This document shows, piece after piece, positions 1 to 8,172 of a DNA stretch of 64,000 nt. Numbering within the stretch: the first letter of the stretch is position 1; every line of letters starts with the position of its first letter. The notes under the pieces were generated by a model. That model saw only the letters and a list, made by a program, of their open reading frames with translations. It did no database searches and was not told the DNA's origin. This stretch comes from JAGXTF01 sp044224315 (GTDB lineage Bacteria > Bacteroidota > Bacteroidia > NS11-12g > UBA955): assembly GCA_044224315.1 (NCBI GenBank), contig JBGAKR010000004.1, positions 248,001-312,000 on the forward strand. Direction: 5' to 3'. Made by a program: the position numbers and the translations under genes.

Positions 1-2910
1 AACCGCGAAGATTCTTCCTATTCCATTTTAGAAAACAGCAATTATTTTGGAAATTATTATGCCAATATCGGCATGCATGCCCAACGGTACTGGTATACCT
101 ATGCGCCCCAAAAACAGCAGCAGCATTTTAGAATGGTAATGCAAATTGACGACACCACCTGGTATGTAAAAAATATTGACATAGATAGCAGCGTGCATTT
201 ATTTATGGTTTTAAAAAGTTCAGAATTTAGAAAATTAGGTAAAAAAGAACATATTTTTTATGACCGACTGGCTAAAAATCTAACCCGCGAAGCTTTGATT
301 AAATGGATAGATACTCCAACCGTAAATACAGGTTTGTTTATTATTCCACTTAAAAATGTAAAGGGCGGCACCAGCATAGAAGGCACCGTTATCGGGCCCG
401 ATATTAAATATCCGGTAAATAATGCATTTGTAGTATTGGAAAAGAATGGAATTTTTGTGCAAGGTGCATTTACCAACCGTGAGGGCCGCTTTAAAATGGA
501 AAATCTGCAACCCGGCAAATACATGCTAAAAATTAAGGGCTCCAATTACCATTACTGGTTGCATTATAGTTTGGATTTGAATGCCGGATTTAACCACCTG
601 GTGCAAGCCGAAATGAGACCCTACGCATGGATGCGGTATAATACCCCTGTTTATGACGCTGATGCCGACGGGACCTCGGTTATGTATGAAGCCGACAGTT
701 ATTCTGCAGTTGGTGCTACTCCGCAAATGTCTATGAGGGCCGCACCCAGTGGCAATTACAGTGTTGAAATAGCCGCGGCCAAAGCTGGCAGATTTAAAAA
801 CGCGCAAAAAATGAAATCCGAAAGAAAGGATGCTATGGCCACGGCAGATGTGCTTGATTCAGAAATATCAATGAGAGAAGGAAATGTGGCTTTCAAATGG
901 GAATTTGGAGAAGGAGCAGAACCCGGCAAAGCAAATGCTCCAGCGGGCTGGACCGATGCCAATAAAAAGCAGGAAGAAGACCGGTTAAATAAATTAGCGG
1001 GTGATAAAAATGCACAAAAAAGGCGCAAGGATTTTAAAGATTATGCCTACTGGATTCCGAATTTATATACCAATAAACAGGGCCGCACTGCATTTACCGT
1101 AAAATACCCTGACAATGTAACCAGTTGGCAAACATTTGTACCCGCTATGGATGGCAAACGCCATACAGGATTGGGCGAATTAACCGTGCGCAGCTATAAA
1201 CCCGTGGTAACATCATTGGCGCTGCCACTGTTCTTAACCGAGGGCGATTCATTAATTGCATATGGCAGGGTAATGAATTATACAGGCAATAATTTAACCG
1301 GCAGATACGGTTTAAAAAACAACCAAAATATTTTTGGAAAAGAAATTAATTTTAAAGATTTTTATTCCGATAGCATGCCTGTACGAGGCACCAAACCCGG
1401 CGACACATTGAGTATAGAAGCCAGTATTGAATTGGCAAACGGCTACCGCGATGCAGAATTGCGTCGAATAATAGTAAATGCCGCCAATGTAATTACAGGT
1501 AAAAGTTTTTTTGATGAAATTAATACCGATTCTACCCTGGTTTTTAAAGCCGATAGTACAGATATGGGTATGGATGTAGCCGTTTACAACCACAAGCTGG
1601 CAGCCATTATAGACATGATTAAACAAATCGAAAATTTGCCTGCTTATGACAACCGAAGTATTGCAAGTTATTTAAATGCTTTACTCATTAAAAAATCTAT
1701 TTGCATAACATTGGGTATACCCTTTACCCAGGAAAAAGAAATACGCGAAACCATGGGAAAATTGAAAAAAGCCCAGGGAAATAATGGACTATTTGCGTGG
1801 TTTAAAGGTGGCAAAGAATCTTTTGTAGTAAGCACCTATGTGGCAGACGCCATGTACCGCGCACACAAAATGGGCTACGAAAACAATACCTGGTTGAATG
1901 CCGCCCGGGTTATGGAAAACAATTTGCCCCATGTATGGGGAACCGAACGCCTTGAATATTTACTTACACTAAAAACGTTGCAGCGCAAAGTGGATTACGA
2001 CAGTTTCATCAAACCACTCAAGCCCGCAAATATGGACCGCAGCGAGAAACTGGAATACTTCCGCCTGTTGCAATTGCTGAATAAAAAAATACCCATGGAA
2101 GAAATTGATGGCATGATGCAGGTTACATATCAGGGTAATTTAATGATTCCCGGAACCTGGAATTGGCGCATTGCCCCCATTACCGATGATGCATCGAATA
2201 CATACAAAGCCTGGCAAATATTGTTTGATGCCAATGCAAATGCCGACCGCAGAAAAGCACTGGTAAATTACCTGGCCAACGAATGCAACAGTTATGGAAG
2301 CAGTTGGATCAAAGCCGCCGAAGCCCTGGTTGCCGAGGCCATGCGCGACAGTGTAATTAAGCGCGATTTGAAACCCATGGTTGAGATCAACGGACAGCTT
2401 CTACCGCTGGAAAAAATGCCGGCCATTTATCATTTAAAACCCGGCCAAACCTTAACCCTGAAACACAGTGGATCGCCTGTGTACATTGCGGGAAATCGCA
2501 AATACCGCACTTACAAACCTGTAACCGATTCGAGCCAGTTTAACATTGTGGTAAACATGCCCAAGGTTAAAAATAACCAATTGCAGGCCGGAGTTCCGGT
2601 GGAAATGAAAGTAACCGTTTTTGCAAAACGCAATCAGTTTAATTCTGTGATAGAGGTTCCCATACCGGCTGGTTGCGTGTTTGGCACCAAAATCCAATCG
2701 GAAAGCATGTACGAAACTCACCGCGAGTACCAGACCGACCGTGTGCTGATTTTTAGCGATGAGCTTGCCTTTGGCTATCATACTTTCACCATAGTTTTAG
2801 TGCCCAGGTTTACTGGTAGTTTTTACACCGCCCCTGCCCGCAGTGCACTGATGTTTTACCCGGATAAAGCTGCATTTTCTCCGAAACAACGTTGGTTGAT
2901 TCTTAAATAA
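1..2910 (+). CDS. Alpha-2-macroglobulin-like protein, 3' part
   Basis: The frame is open from base 1, so the gene starts upstream of the window; 969 residues are visible. Residues about 120-205 (window numbering) form a carboxypeptidase-regulatory-like beta-sandwich (GTVIGPDIKYPVNNAFVVLE, then an EGRFKMENLQPGKY strand pattern). Residues about 360-450 match the central A2M domain (AYWIPNLYTNKQGRTAFTVKYPDNVTSWQ split over two strands, then RSYKPVV and PLFLTEGD). A helical region follows where the thioester domain would be, but the usual CxEQ thioester motif is missing: PAYDNRSIASYLNALL occupies that place. Bacteroidota A2M proteins are normally exported, periplasmic or lipid-anchored, and act as protease traps or envelope defence; that role is inferred here. 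The protein ends in a beta-rich C-terminal domain without a T9SS sorting signal. Confidence 0.85.
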   Translation, partial: NREDSSYSILENSNYFGNYYANIGMHAQRYWYTYAPQKQQQHFRMVMQIDDTTWYVKNIDIDSSVHLFMVLKSSEFRKLGKKEHIFYDRLAKNLTREALIKWIDTPTVNTGLFIIPLKNVKGGTSIEGTVIGPDIKYPVNNAFVVLEKNGIFVQGAFTNREGRFKMENLQPGKYMLKIKGSNYHYWLHYSLDLNAGFNHLVQAEMRPYAWMRYNTPVYDADADGTSVMYEADSYSAVGATPQMSMRAAPSGNYSVEIAAAKAGRFKNAQKMKSERKDAMATADVLDSEISMREGNVAFKWEFGEGAEPGKANAPAGWTDANKKQEEDRLNKLAGDKNAQKRRKDFKDYAYWIPNLYTNKQGRTAFTVKYPDNVTSWQTFVPAMDGKRHTGLGELTVRSYKPVVTSLALPLFLTEGDSLIAYGRVMNYTGNNLTGRYGLKNNQNIFGKEINFKDFYSDSMPVRGTKPGDTLSIEASIELANGYRDAELRRIIVNAANVITGKSFFDEINTDSTLVFKADSTDMGMDVAVYNHKLAAIIDMIKQIENLPAYDNRSIASYLNALLIKKSICITLGIPFTQEKEIRETMGKLKKAQGNNGLFAWFKGGKESFVVSTYVADAMYRAHKMGYENNTWLNAARVMENNLPHVWGTERLEYLLTLKTLQRKVDYDSFIKPLKPANMDRSEKLEYFRLLQLLNKKIPMEEIDGMMQVTYQGNLMIPGTWNWRIAPITDDASNTYKAWQILFDANANADRRKALVNYLANECNSYGSSWIKAAEALVAEAMRDSVIKRDLKPMVEINGQLLPLEKMPAIYHLKPGQTLTLKHSGSPVYIAGNRKYRTYKPVTDSSQFNIVVNMPKVKNNQLQAGVPVEMKVTVFAKRNQFNSVIEVPIPAGCVFGTKIQSESMYETHREYQTDRVLIFSDELAFGYHTFTIVLVPRFTGSFYTAPARSALMFYPDKAAFSPKQRWLILK

Positions 2911-3033
2911 CCGAGTATTGTTTCGGGAATGTGACCCGTGTTACTTAATTATTACCTTATCCAGCAAGGCTTTGACAGAGAATCTCGGATTGGGATTTTT
3001 TATCTGCCGTAAAAATGCGAAATTTGCGGTTCT

Positions 3034-4734
3034 ATGGATTTCAGGTGGAGTGCAAAACCATTACCCGAAAATGGCAAGGTTGCGCACCTGGCTGAAGCAC
3101 TAAAACTCAGCGAGGAACTTGCTACCATTCTGGTACAAAGGGGCATTGAAACTTTTGAGCAGGCTGAGAAATTCTTTAGACCTAAGCTGGAAGATCTGCA
3201 CGACCCCTTTTTGATGAAGGACATGGATACCGCCATTGTCCGCATTGAAAAAGCCATTGCCGACAGAGAAAAAATACTGGTTTACGGCGATTATGATGTG
3301 GATGGAACCACGGCCGTTTCCATTGTGTATTCGTACTTCAAAAACTTTAACCAAAACATCGAATACTATATTCCCGACCGATACAAAGAAGGATATGGCA
3401 TTTCGAAAACCGGGATAGACTATGCGGCCGATAATGGCTTTACTTTGGTAATAGCCCTGGATTGTGGCATACGCAGCAATGCCATCGTAGATTATGCCCT
3501 TAGCCGCGGAGTGGAATTTATTATTTGCGACCACCATTTGCCGGGTGATGTACTGCCCAATGCAACCGCCATTTTAAATCCCAAACGCAGCGATTGTGAG
3601 TATCCGTACAAAGAACTTTCGGGTTGTGGAATCGGGTATAAACTCATAGAGGGTTATTCGCAAAAACATGGCTTGCCTACCAGCATACAGGAAGAATACC
3701 TGGATCTGGTAGCTGTAAGTATCGCCAGTGATTTGGTAGATATCCGCGGCGAAAACCGCATACTGGCTTATTACGGTTTAAAGAAGCTGGCCGAAAATCC
3801 CGGTATAGGTTTGCAGGCATTGCTAGAGGGAACTACACCCAAAGAGAGTTACAGCATTACCGATGTGGTATTTGGCATAGGGCCCCGCATTAACGCTGCC
3901 GGCCGCATTGCCGATGCACGTGCGGCAGTGAAAATGCTGATTGAAAAAGATTTTAATACCGCCCGCCAATTTGCCAAAGTGCTGCACGAACGCAACCACG
4001 AACGAAAAGAGCTGGATACCGATATTACCCGCGAAGCCATTCACCTGGTAGAAAACGACCCCACCCTTATTGCCCGCAAAAGTACCGTGGTGTATGGCGA
4101 TAACTGGAGCAAAGGCGTGATAGGTATTGTAGCCAGCCGCTTGGTAGAGCAGTTTTACAAACCTACCATCGTATTCTCGCGCAATGAGGATATCCTTACC
4201 GGCTCGGCACGTAGCGTAAAGGACTTTGACATTCACGAGGCCATTGGTGCCTGTGGCGATTTGGTAGAGCAATATGGAGGCCATAAATACGCCGCTGGTT
4301 TGAGCATTCGTACGGAGAATTTTGAGGCATTTGCAGCCAAATTTGAAGAAATAGCCACACAAGGAATGTCGGCCCAAATGGAAGTGCCGGAGATAGAGTA
4401 CGACCTGGAAATTTCGCTGGATAAAATTACCCCAAAAATGCTGAATATTATCAACCAAATGGCCCCATTCGGACCGGGTAATATGCTGCCTATTTTTAAA
4501 ACCAATAATTTATTTTCAAATGGCAGTGCCCGGGTGTTGAAGGATAAGCACCTGAAACTGTACTTCTCGCACAATGGCACCACCCTGGATGGCATTGGCT
4601 TTGGGCTCAGCCACCATTTGCCGTTGGTGAGCAATAATAAGAAATTTGATGCCTGCTATAGTATTGAGGAAAACAAATTCAATGGCCGCACGAGTATTCA
4701 GTTGCGGTTGAGGGATATTAAGGCGGAAAGCTGA
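3034..4734 (+). CDS. recJ: Single-stranded-DNA-specific exonuclease RecJ
   Basis: RecJ degrades single-stranded DNA 5' to 3' in recombinational and mismatch repair and acts in the cytoplasm. The 566-residue protein has the usual length for the family. The DHH phosphoesterase domain shows DYDVDG at residues 86-91, DCGIRS near 143-148 and the DHH metal-binding triad at 166-168. The DHHA1 domain follows, with GVIGIVASRLVEQFYKPTIVFS broken by normal family variation and GGHKYAAGL, and then an OB-like C-terminal part. The ATG at 3034 gives the family-typical start MDFRWSAKPLP. The gap after the A2M gene is 123 bp and shows no clear terminator. Function is secure from the motif set. Confidence 0.97.
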   Translation: MDFRWSAKPLPENGKVAHLAEALKLSEELATILVQRGIETFEQAEKFFRPKLEDLHDPFLMKDMDTAIVRIEKAIADREKILVYGDYDVDGTTAVSIVYSYFKNFNQNIEYYIPDRYKEGYGISKTGIDYAADNGFTLVIALDCGIRSNAIVDYALSRGVEFIICDHHLPGDVLPNATAILNPKRSDCEYPYKELSGCGIGYKLIEGYSQKHGLPTSIQEEYLDLVAVSIASDLVDIRGENRILAYYGLKKLAENPGIGLQALLEGTTPKESYSITDVVFGIGPRINAAGRIADARAAVKMLIEKDFNTARQFAKVLHERNHERKELDTDITREAIHLVENDPTLIARKSTVVYGDNWSKGVIGIVASRLVEQFYKPTIVFSRNEDILTGSARSVKDFDIHEAIGACGDLVEQYGGHKYAAGLSIRTENFEAFAAKFEEIATQGMSAQMEVPEIEYDLEISLDKITPKMLNIINQMAPFGPGNMLPIFKTNNLFSNGSARVLKDKHLKLYFSHNGTTLDGIGFGLSHHLPLVSNNKKFDACYSIEENKFNGRTSIQLRLRDIKAES

Positions 4735-4885
4735 GATAGCGACGAAAAATTAAAAGTTTAATTCAAATCTCATTCTTCGATGTATCGGCATTGGTGAGAC
4801 TGCACATGCGCAGCTGCAACCTACGCACAATCTCGCTGGTTGCTTTTATCACACACTTTGCAGGATAAACTCATAGTCACACTAG

Positions 4886-5157
4886 CTACTTTTTGGCATC
4901 GCCCAAAAAGTAGCGCAAAAAGGCTAGCCCGCCACACCTTTGGTGGGCGGGCTTCAGATAAAAAGCTATCAAACCCAGAAAGAAATTTACCACGCCCCCG
5001 CCTGAAATAATTTCAGTTCGGGCAAGTGCAAGGTTTTTGCCGAGGGGATGCAACGAGTAGAGCACACCTATTTGGCAAAAAGCTGCGCAGTCTTACTTCG
5101 CGGCAAAGCCGCCCCACCACACAAATTCCTTTCTGGTTTGATAAACACTTTTTATCT
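4886..5157. repeat. Nested inverted-repeat element (MITE-like)
   Basis: Seen directly: CTACTTTTTGG (4886-4896) pairs with CCAAAAAGTAG (4903-4913), plus one more G-C pair outside; 4926-4953 folds as AGCCCGCC/GGCGGGCT with CACC/GGTG inside; 4956-4988 is an imperfect inverted copy of 5123-5157 (shared AGATAAAAAG, ATCAAACC, AGAAAG, AATTT blocks); inside lie CTGAAAT-A-ATTTCAG (5002-5016), TTTTTGCC/GGCAAAAA (5034-5041, 5074-5081) and GCGGC-AAA-GCCGC (5100-5112). This nesting looks like a small non-autonomous palindromic element or a structured RNA. No transposase and no target-site duplication was seen, so the identity is open. Confidence 0.55.
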
Positions 5158-5339
5158 AAGGAGCCGTGCGGGGTTGCAATGCTTATTTAAATGGTAATTG
5201 AAAACGCATTTTAACTTTCCTTAATCATATTGACCGCGATACTTCTAACTCTAAATCCGTACCTCTAAACTCGCAACTGAGTTGAGCCAGACTTGGTTGA
5301 GGCCCTTTGGGCTAGCCTGCTTGACTCTGCTAAATTAAT

Positions 5340-5455
5340 CAGACAGCCTTTGGAATCAGATCTGGGTAACCTTTAGATAACCTTTGGTAAACCTTTGAGG
5401 TGAGAGAAACGTGGGAGAAACCCGAGAGAAAGGTGAGAGAAATGTGGGAGGGAAT
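5340..5455. repeat. Short degenerate tandem repeats
   Basis: Two kinds of word recur back to back: variants of AACCTTTxG (about 5369-5398) followed by variants of GTGAGAGAAAxGTGGGAG (about 5400-5450). Read in one frame the second part gives VRETWEKPERKVREMWEG, but no start or longer frame supports a gene. Confidence 0.4.
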
Positions 5456-5690
5456 AATTTGGAATATTTATATAAAATAATTCAATTGTTTTTAATTTTT
5501 CTTAATTCAAATATACCTATTTTTTTGAAATATTATTGAATAAATAATTAGAATTTTTTACTGCGACTTGGCTGAAAAAAATGTTGAATATTTTAATCAC
5601 TTTTCCCAAAGTGCAATTTATCGATAAAAAATGGGTTGCCGATTTAATCAAAAAAACTACATTTTTACTCTCAAACTCCTATATTGCCGT

Positions 5691-6977
5691 ATGTTTTCAC
5701 GCAAAAAGTTTTTGCAAACTACGGCGCTGAGCACGGCGGGAATTGGGCTGGGCGTTTCGGGAATGAATAAAAACAACAAACCTTTAACCATGCAAATGCC
5801 GGTGTATACCAAAACCGATACAGACCCGGTTACCGATGAGGAATATTGGGATATGATACGCCTGTTTTTTCCCAGAGGTGGGAATTATATCAATTTAGAA
5901 AACGGGTATTTCAGTCCGCAGGCCAGCACTACTCTGAATTTTCACCAGCAGCGCGAAAATTATATCAATAGCTGGAGCAGTTTTTACATGCGCCGCGAAC
6001 AGAATGATGCGGTAGAAACATCGCGCACGGCCCTTGCCCGGTTTTTAGGAGTGGAAGCCGAAGAGGTAGCCATTACCCGCAATACCACCGAATCGTTAAA
6101 CAATATTATTTGCGGCTACCCCTGGAAACCCGGCGATGAGGTAATTATAAGCAACCAGGATTATGGCAGTGTAACCGAGGCTTACCACCAAATGGCAAAA
6201 CGACATGGCATAGTGGTAAAAATTGCACAATTGCCCTTAATTCCTAAAAATGATGAGGAAATAATTCAGGCATTTTTTTCACTTTCCACCCCAAAAACCA
6301 AACTGATTCATGTTACACATTTAATTCATTTAAGCGGACAGGTTTTACCCGTGGCTGCCATTAGCGACAAAGCCCACAGCATGGGTATTGAAGTAGTGGT
6401 AGATGCCGCGCATAGTGTGGCCCAATTAAATTTTAAAATCACCGATTTAAAGGCCGATTATGTAGCGGCAAGTTTACACAAATGGCTATGCTGCCCGCTG
6501 GGTGTAGGCATGCTATGGATAAAGAAAAATCATATCCAAAAAATATGGCCGTTATTGGCGCCCGAAGGACAAAAAGACGACAATATTCGCAAATTTCAAC
6601 AGCAAGGAACCCGTGGTGTGCAGGCAGTAGAGAGCATTGTTAAAGCCATCGAATTTCACAATTCAATCGGGAGTGAAATTAAAGAAAAAAGATTAAAATA
6701 TTTAATGCAATATTGGGTGGATAAAGTATCCGGATTGCCCAAAGTGAAAATTAATACCCCTTGGATTGATTCAAACAGAAACAGCGCTTTGGTTAATTTA
6801 AGTATTGAGGGGTTTTCCCCAGCCCAGCTTGCCGAAAAATTATATACGGAATTTAACATTTTCACTGTAGCCATCGATCATCCTGCAATCAAGGGTGTGC
6901 GGGTTACCCCCCATTTATATACCTCCATTGCCGATTTGGATGCCATGGTGGCCGCGGTGAAGAAAATAGCTGGGTAA
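5691..6977 (+). CDS. Exported aminotransferase class V (PLP enzyme)
   Basis: A fold-type I PLP enzyme of the class V family (isopenicillin N epimerase / cysteine desulfurase-like). The ATG at 5691 is preferred over a frame start at 5631 because it gives a Tat-like signal peptide: SRKKFLQTTALSTAGIGLGVSG, with K in place of the second arginine. The mature part has the PLP-phosphate region around TRNTTESLNNII, DAAHSVAQ with the PLP-ring aspartate, and the Schiff-base lysine at about K264 in SLHKW. These proteins are common in Bacteroidota; substrates are rarely known, and none can be named here. Desulfurase activity is doubtful because no mobile-loop cysteine is obvious. It stands alone, between a long non-coding gap and the surface-protein locus. 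Confidence 0.85.
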   Translation: MFSRKKFLQTTALSTAGIGLGVSGMNKNNKPLTMQMPVYTKTDTDPVTDEEYWDMIRLFFPRGGNYINLENGYFSPQASTTLNFHQQRENYINSWSSFYMRREQNDAVETSRTALARFLGVEAEEVAITRNTTESLNNIICGYPWKPGDEVIISNQDYGSVTEAYHQMAKRHGIVVKIAQLPLIPKNDEEIIQAFFSLSTPKTKLIHVTHLIHLSGQVLPVAAISDKAHSMGIEVVVDAAHSVAQLNFKITDLKADYVAASLHKWLCCPLGVGMLWIKKNHIQKIWPLLAPEGQKDDNIRKFQQQGTRGVQAVESIVKAIEFHNSIGSEIKEKRLKYLMQYWVDKVSGLPKVKINTPWIDSNRNSALVNLSIEGFSPAQLAEKLYTEFNIFTVAIDHPAIKGVRVTPHLYTSIADLDAMVAAVKKIAG

Positions 6978-6997
6978 GAAACCTCCTCTCCCATTTT

Positions 6998-7013
6998 TAC
7001 ACCCAAAGGTGTA
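6998..7013. promoter_or_regulatory. 16-bp palindrome, candidate operator, copy 1
   Basis: TACACCCAAAGGTGTA: 6-bp perfect arms around CAAA. The layout is close to the 7-2-7 sites bound by NarL/LuxR-type regulators. Its centre is about 43 bp before the ATG at 7049. A near-identical copy lies at 15301-15316. The operon downstream encodes a LuxR/NarL-type response regulator. Confidence 0.6.
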
Positions 7014-7036
7014 TTTAATGCTTGCGGCTGTGCTGC

Positions 7037-7044
7037 TTATTTCG
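7037..7044 (+). promoter_or_regulatory. Candidate -7 box of the 7049 operon
   Basis: TTATTTCG, one mismatch from the TAnnTT(T/C)G pattern, 4 nt before ATG 7049. The same octamer precedes rpsP. No well-placed -33 TTG is seen, as expected for an activator-dependent promoter with the palindrome at about -43. Confidence 0.4.
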
Positions 7045-7048
7045 TAGC

Positions 7049-8140
7049 ATGATTAAAAAGTTGATTTTCTCTGCCCTCTTGTTTCCGCTGCTATTAAGTT
7101 CGGCTGTAATAACCGTGGATAATAACCCTGGTTCATCGGCGCAGTATAGCAGCTTGCAAAATGCAATAAATGCTGCAGCGCAAGGCGATTCCATAATTAT
7201 TATGCCCTCATTAACTACATACGGCAGTGTATCACTAAACCGAAGATTGTATATCTACAGCCGCGGGCACGCTAATAATTCATTCAAAGTGGATGCAGAT
7301 AAACTTCCCATGACCAGTACCGTGACATTCAGCACAGGCAGCAGCGGCAGCATAATGGAAGGGATTTATTCCGATGCAGGAATGAATTTTAACGACCACA
7401 ACATTACCATCCGAAACTGCAGGTTTGGCTGCTACTATATTACCATGAATAATACCGACAACCATTTGGTAGAAGGCTGTTTGTTTCAGGCCGGCTGTGG
7501 AGATGCAAGGTGTATTAAAGCCAGCTCCAATACCGATAACTGCATTTTTAGAAACAACCTCATGTTTTTCGCCCTTTATAGCGGTTCTGTTAATGGTCCG
7601 TCTTATCGCTTTTTTGAAGACCTGAATTCCTCTAACTTGATAACCAATTGCATGTTTGTTTACTATGTAGCCAACTCGGCCAGTGTTACCGGTTCATTTA
7701 CCTATTTTCACAGTTGCAGTGCAAAATTTTACAACAATATTCTATGGACCAATGAGGTAAACCGCACCCGCATGGATACACTCAGCACCAGCGCTACCTA
7801 CAAAAATAACCTTACATACAGTGCCTTAACTTCTTTGCCCAATTTGCCCGGCAGCAATAATATTAATGATAAAGACCCCTTGCTTGAAATGAATGCCACC
7901 AGCTCTAATCCTCCGCTGGGTTACCCCGGCAATAACAATTACCGCCTGAAAAGTACCTCACCCGGAAAAAACAAAGGACTAGACAGCACCGATATTGGAA
8001 TTTATGGGGGCGGATACAACTTCACAAACGATGGCTTGACCACCGGTGTTCCCATTTTTGAAGAATTTACCATATTAAATCCGGTAATTAAACAGGGTGG
8101 AACTTTAAAAATAAAATTGGTAGCCCGCAAACCCGAATAA
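7049..8140 (+). CDS. Secreted right-handed beta-helix protein
   Basis: The ATG at 7049 starts a clean signal peptide (MIKKLIFSALLFPLLLSSAV); a TTG 27 bases upstream only adds a polar extension. The mature 340 residues have the pattern of a parallel beta-helix: SLQNAINAAAQGDSIIIMPS at the start, then repeated short strands with NNxxIxNCxF turns (NITIRNCRFGCYY, NHLVEGCLF, NCIFRNNLMF, NLITNCMFVYY, FYNNILW). This fold is typical of pectate-lyase-like and adhesin proteins; no catalytic set can be assigned. No T9SS domain is present. It is the first gene of a probable operon, 33 bp before the T9SS repeat protein, and follows the candidate operator at 6998. Confidence 0.75.
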   Translation: MIKKLIFSALLFPLLLSSAVITVDNNPGSSAQYSSLQNAINAAAQGDSIIIMPSLTTYGSVSLNRRLYIYSRGHANNSFKVDADKLPMTSTVTFSTGSSGSIMEGIYSDAGMNFNDHNITIRNCRFGCYYITMNNTDNHLVEGCLFQAGCGDARCIKASSNTDNCIFRNNLMFFALYSGSVNGPSYRFFEDLNSSNLITNCMFVYYVANSASVTGSFTYFHSCSAKFYNNILWTNEVNRTRMDTLSTSATYKNNLTYSALTSLPNLPGSNNINDKDPLLEMNATSSNPPLGYPGNNNYRLKSTSPGKNKGLDSTDIGIYGGGYNFTNDGLTTGVPIFEEFTILNPVIKQGGTLKIKLVARKPE

Positions 8141-8172
8141 TTATTTATCCCAATTAATAATTAATACTCCAA

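Larger units (their letters stand above)
4735..5690. other. Long non-coding gap rich in hairpins
   Basis: No convincing gene lies in these 956 bases. The centre (4886-5157) holds a cluster of inverted repeats described separately. Around 5232-5275 there is a string of CTAACTCTAAAT-like words typical of Bacteroidota intergenic low-complexity sequence. A run of short degenerate repeats occupies about 5340-5455. The last 230 bases before the aminotransferase are very AT-rich. Confidence 0.7.

Noticed and set aside
2911..3033. A riboswitch or terminator between the A2M gene and recJ
   Set aside because: No stable hairpin with a T run and no known aptamer pattern was found.
5400..5462. A short peptide VRETWEKPERKVREMWEG encoded by repeats
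   Set aside because: No start codon, no promoter and no longer frame; kept only as a repeat.
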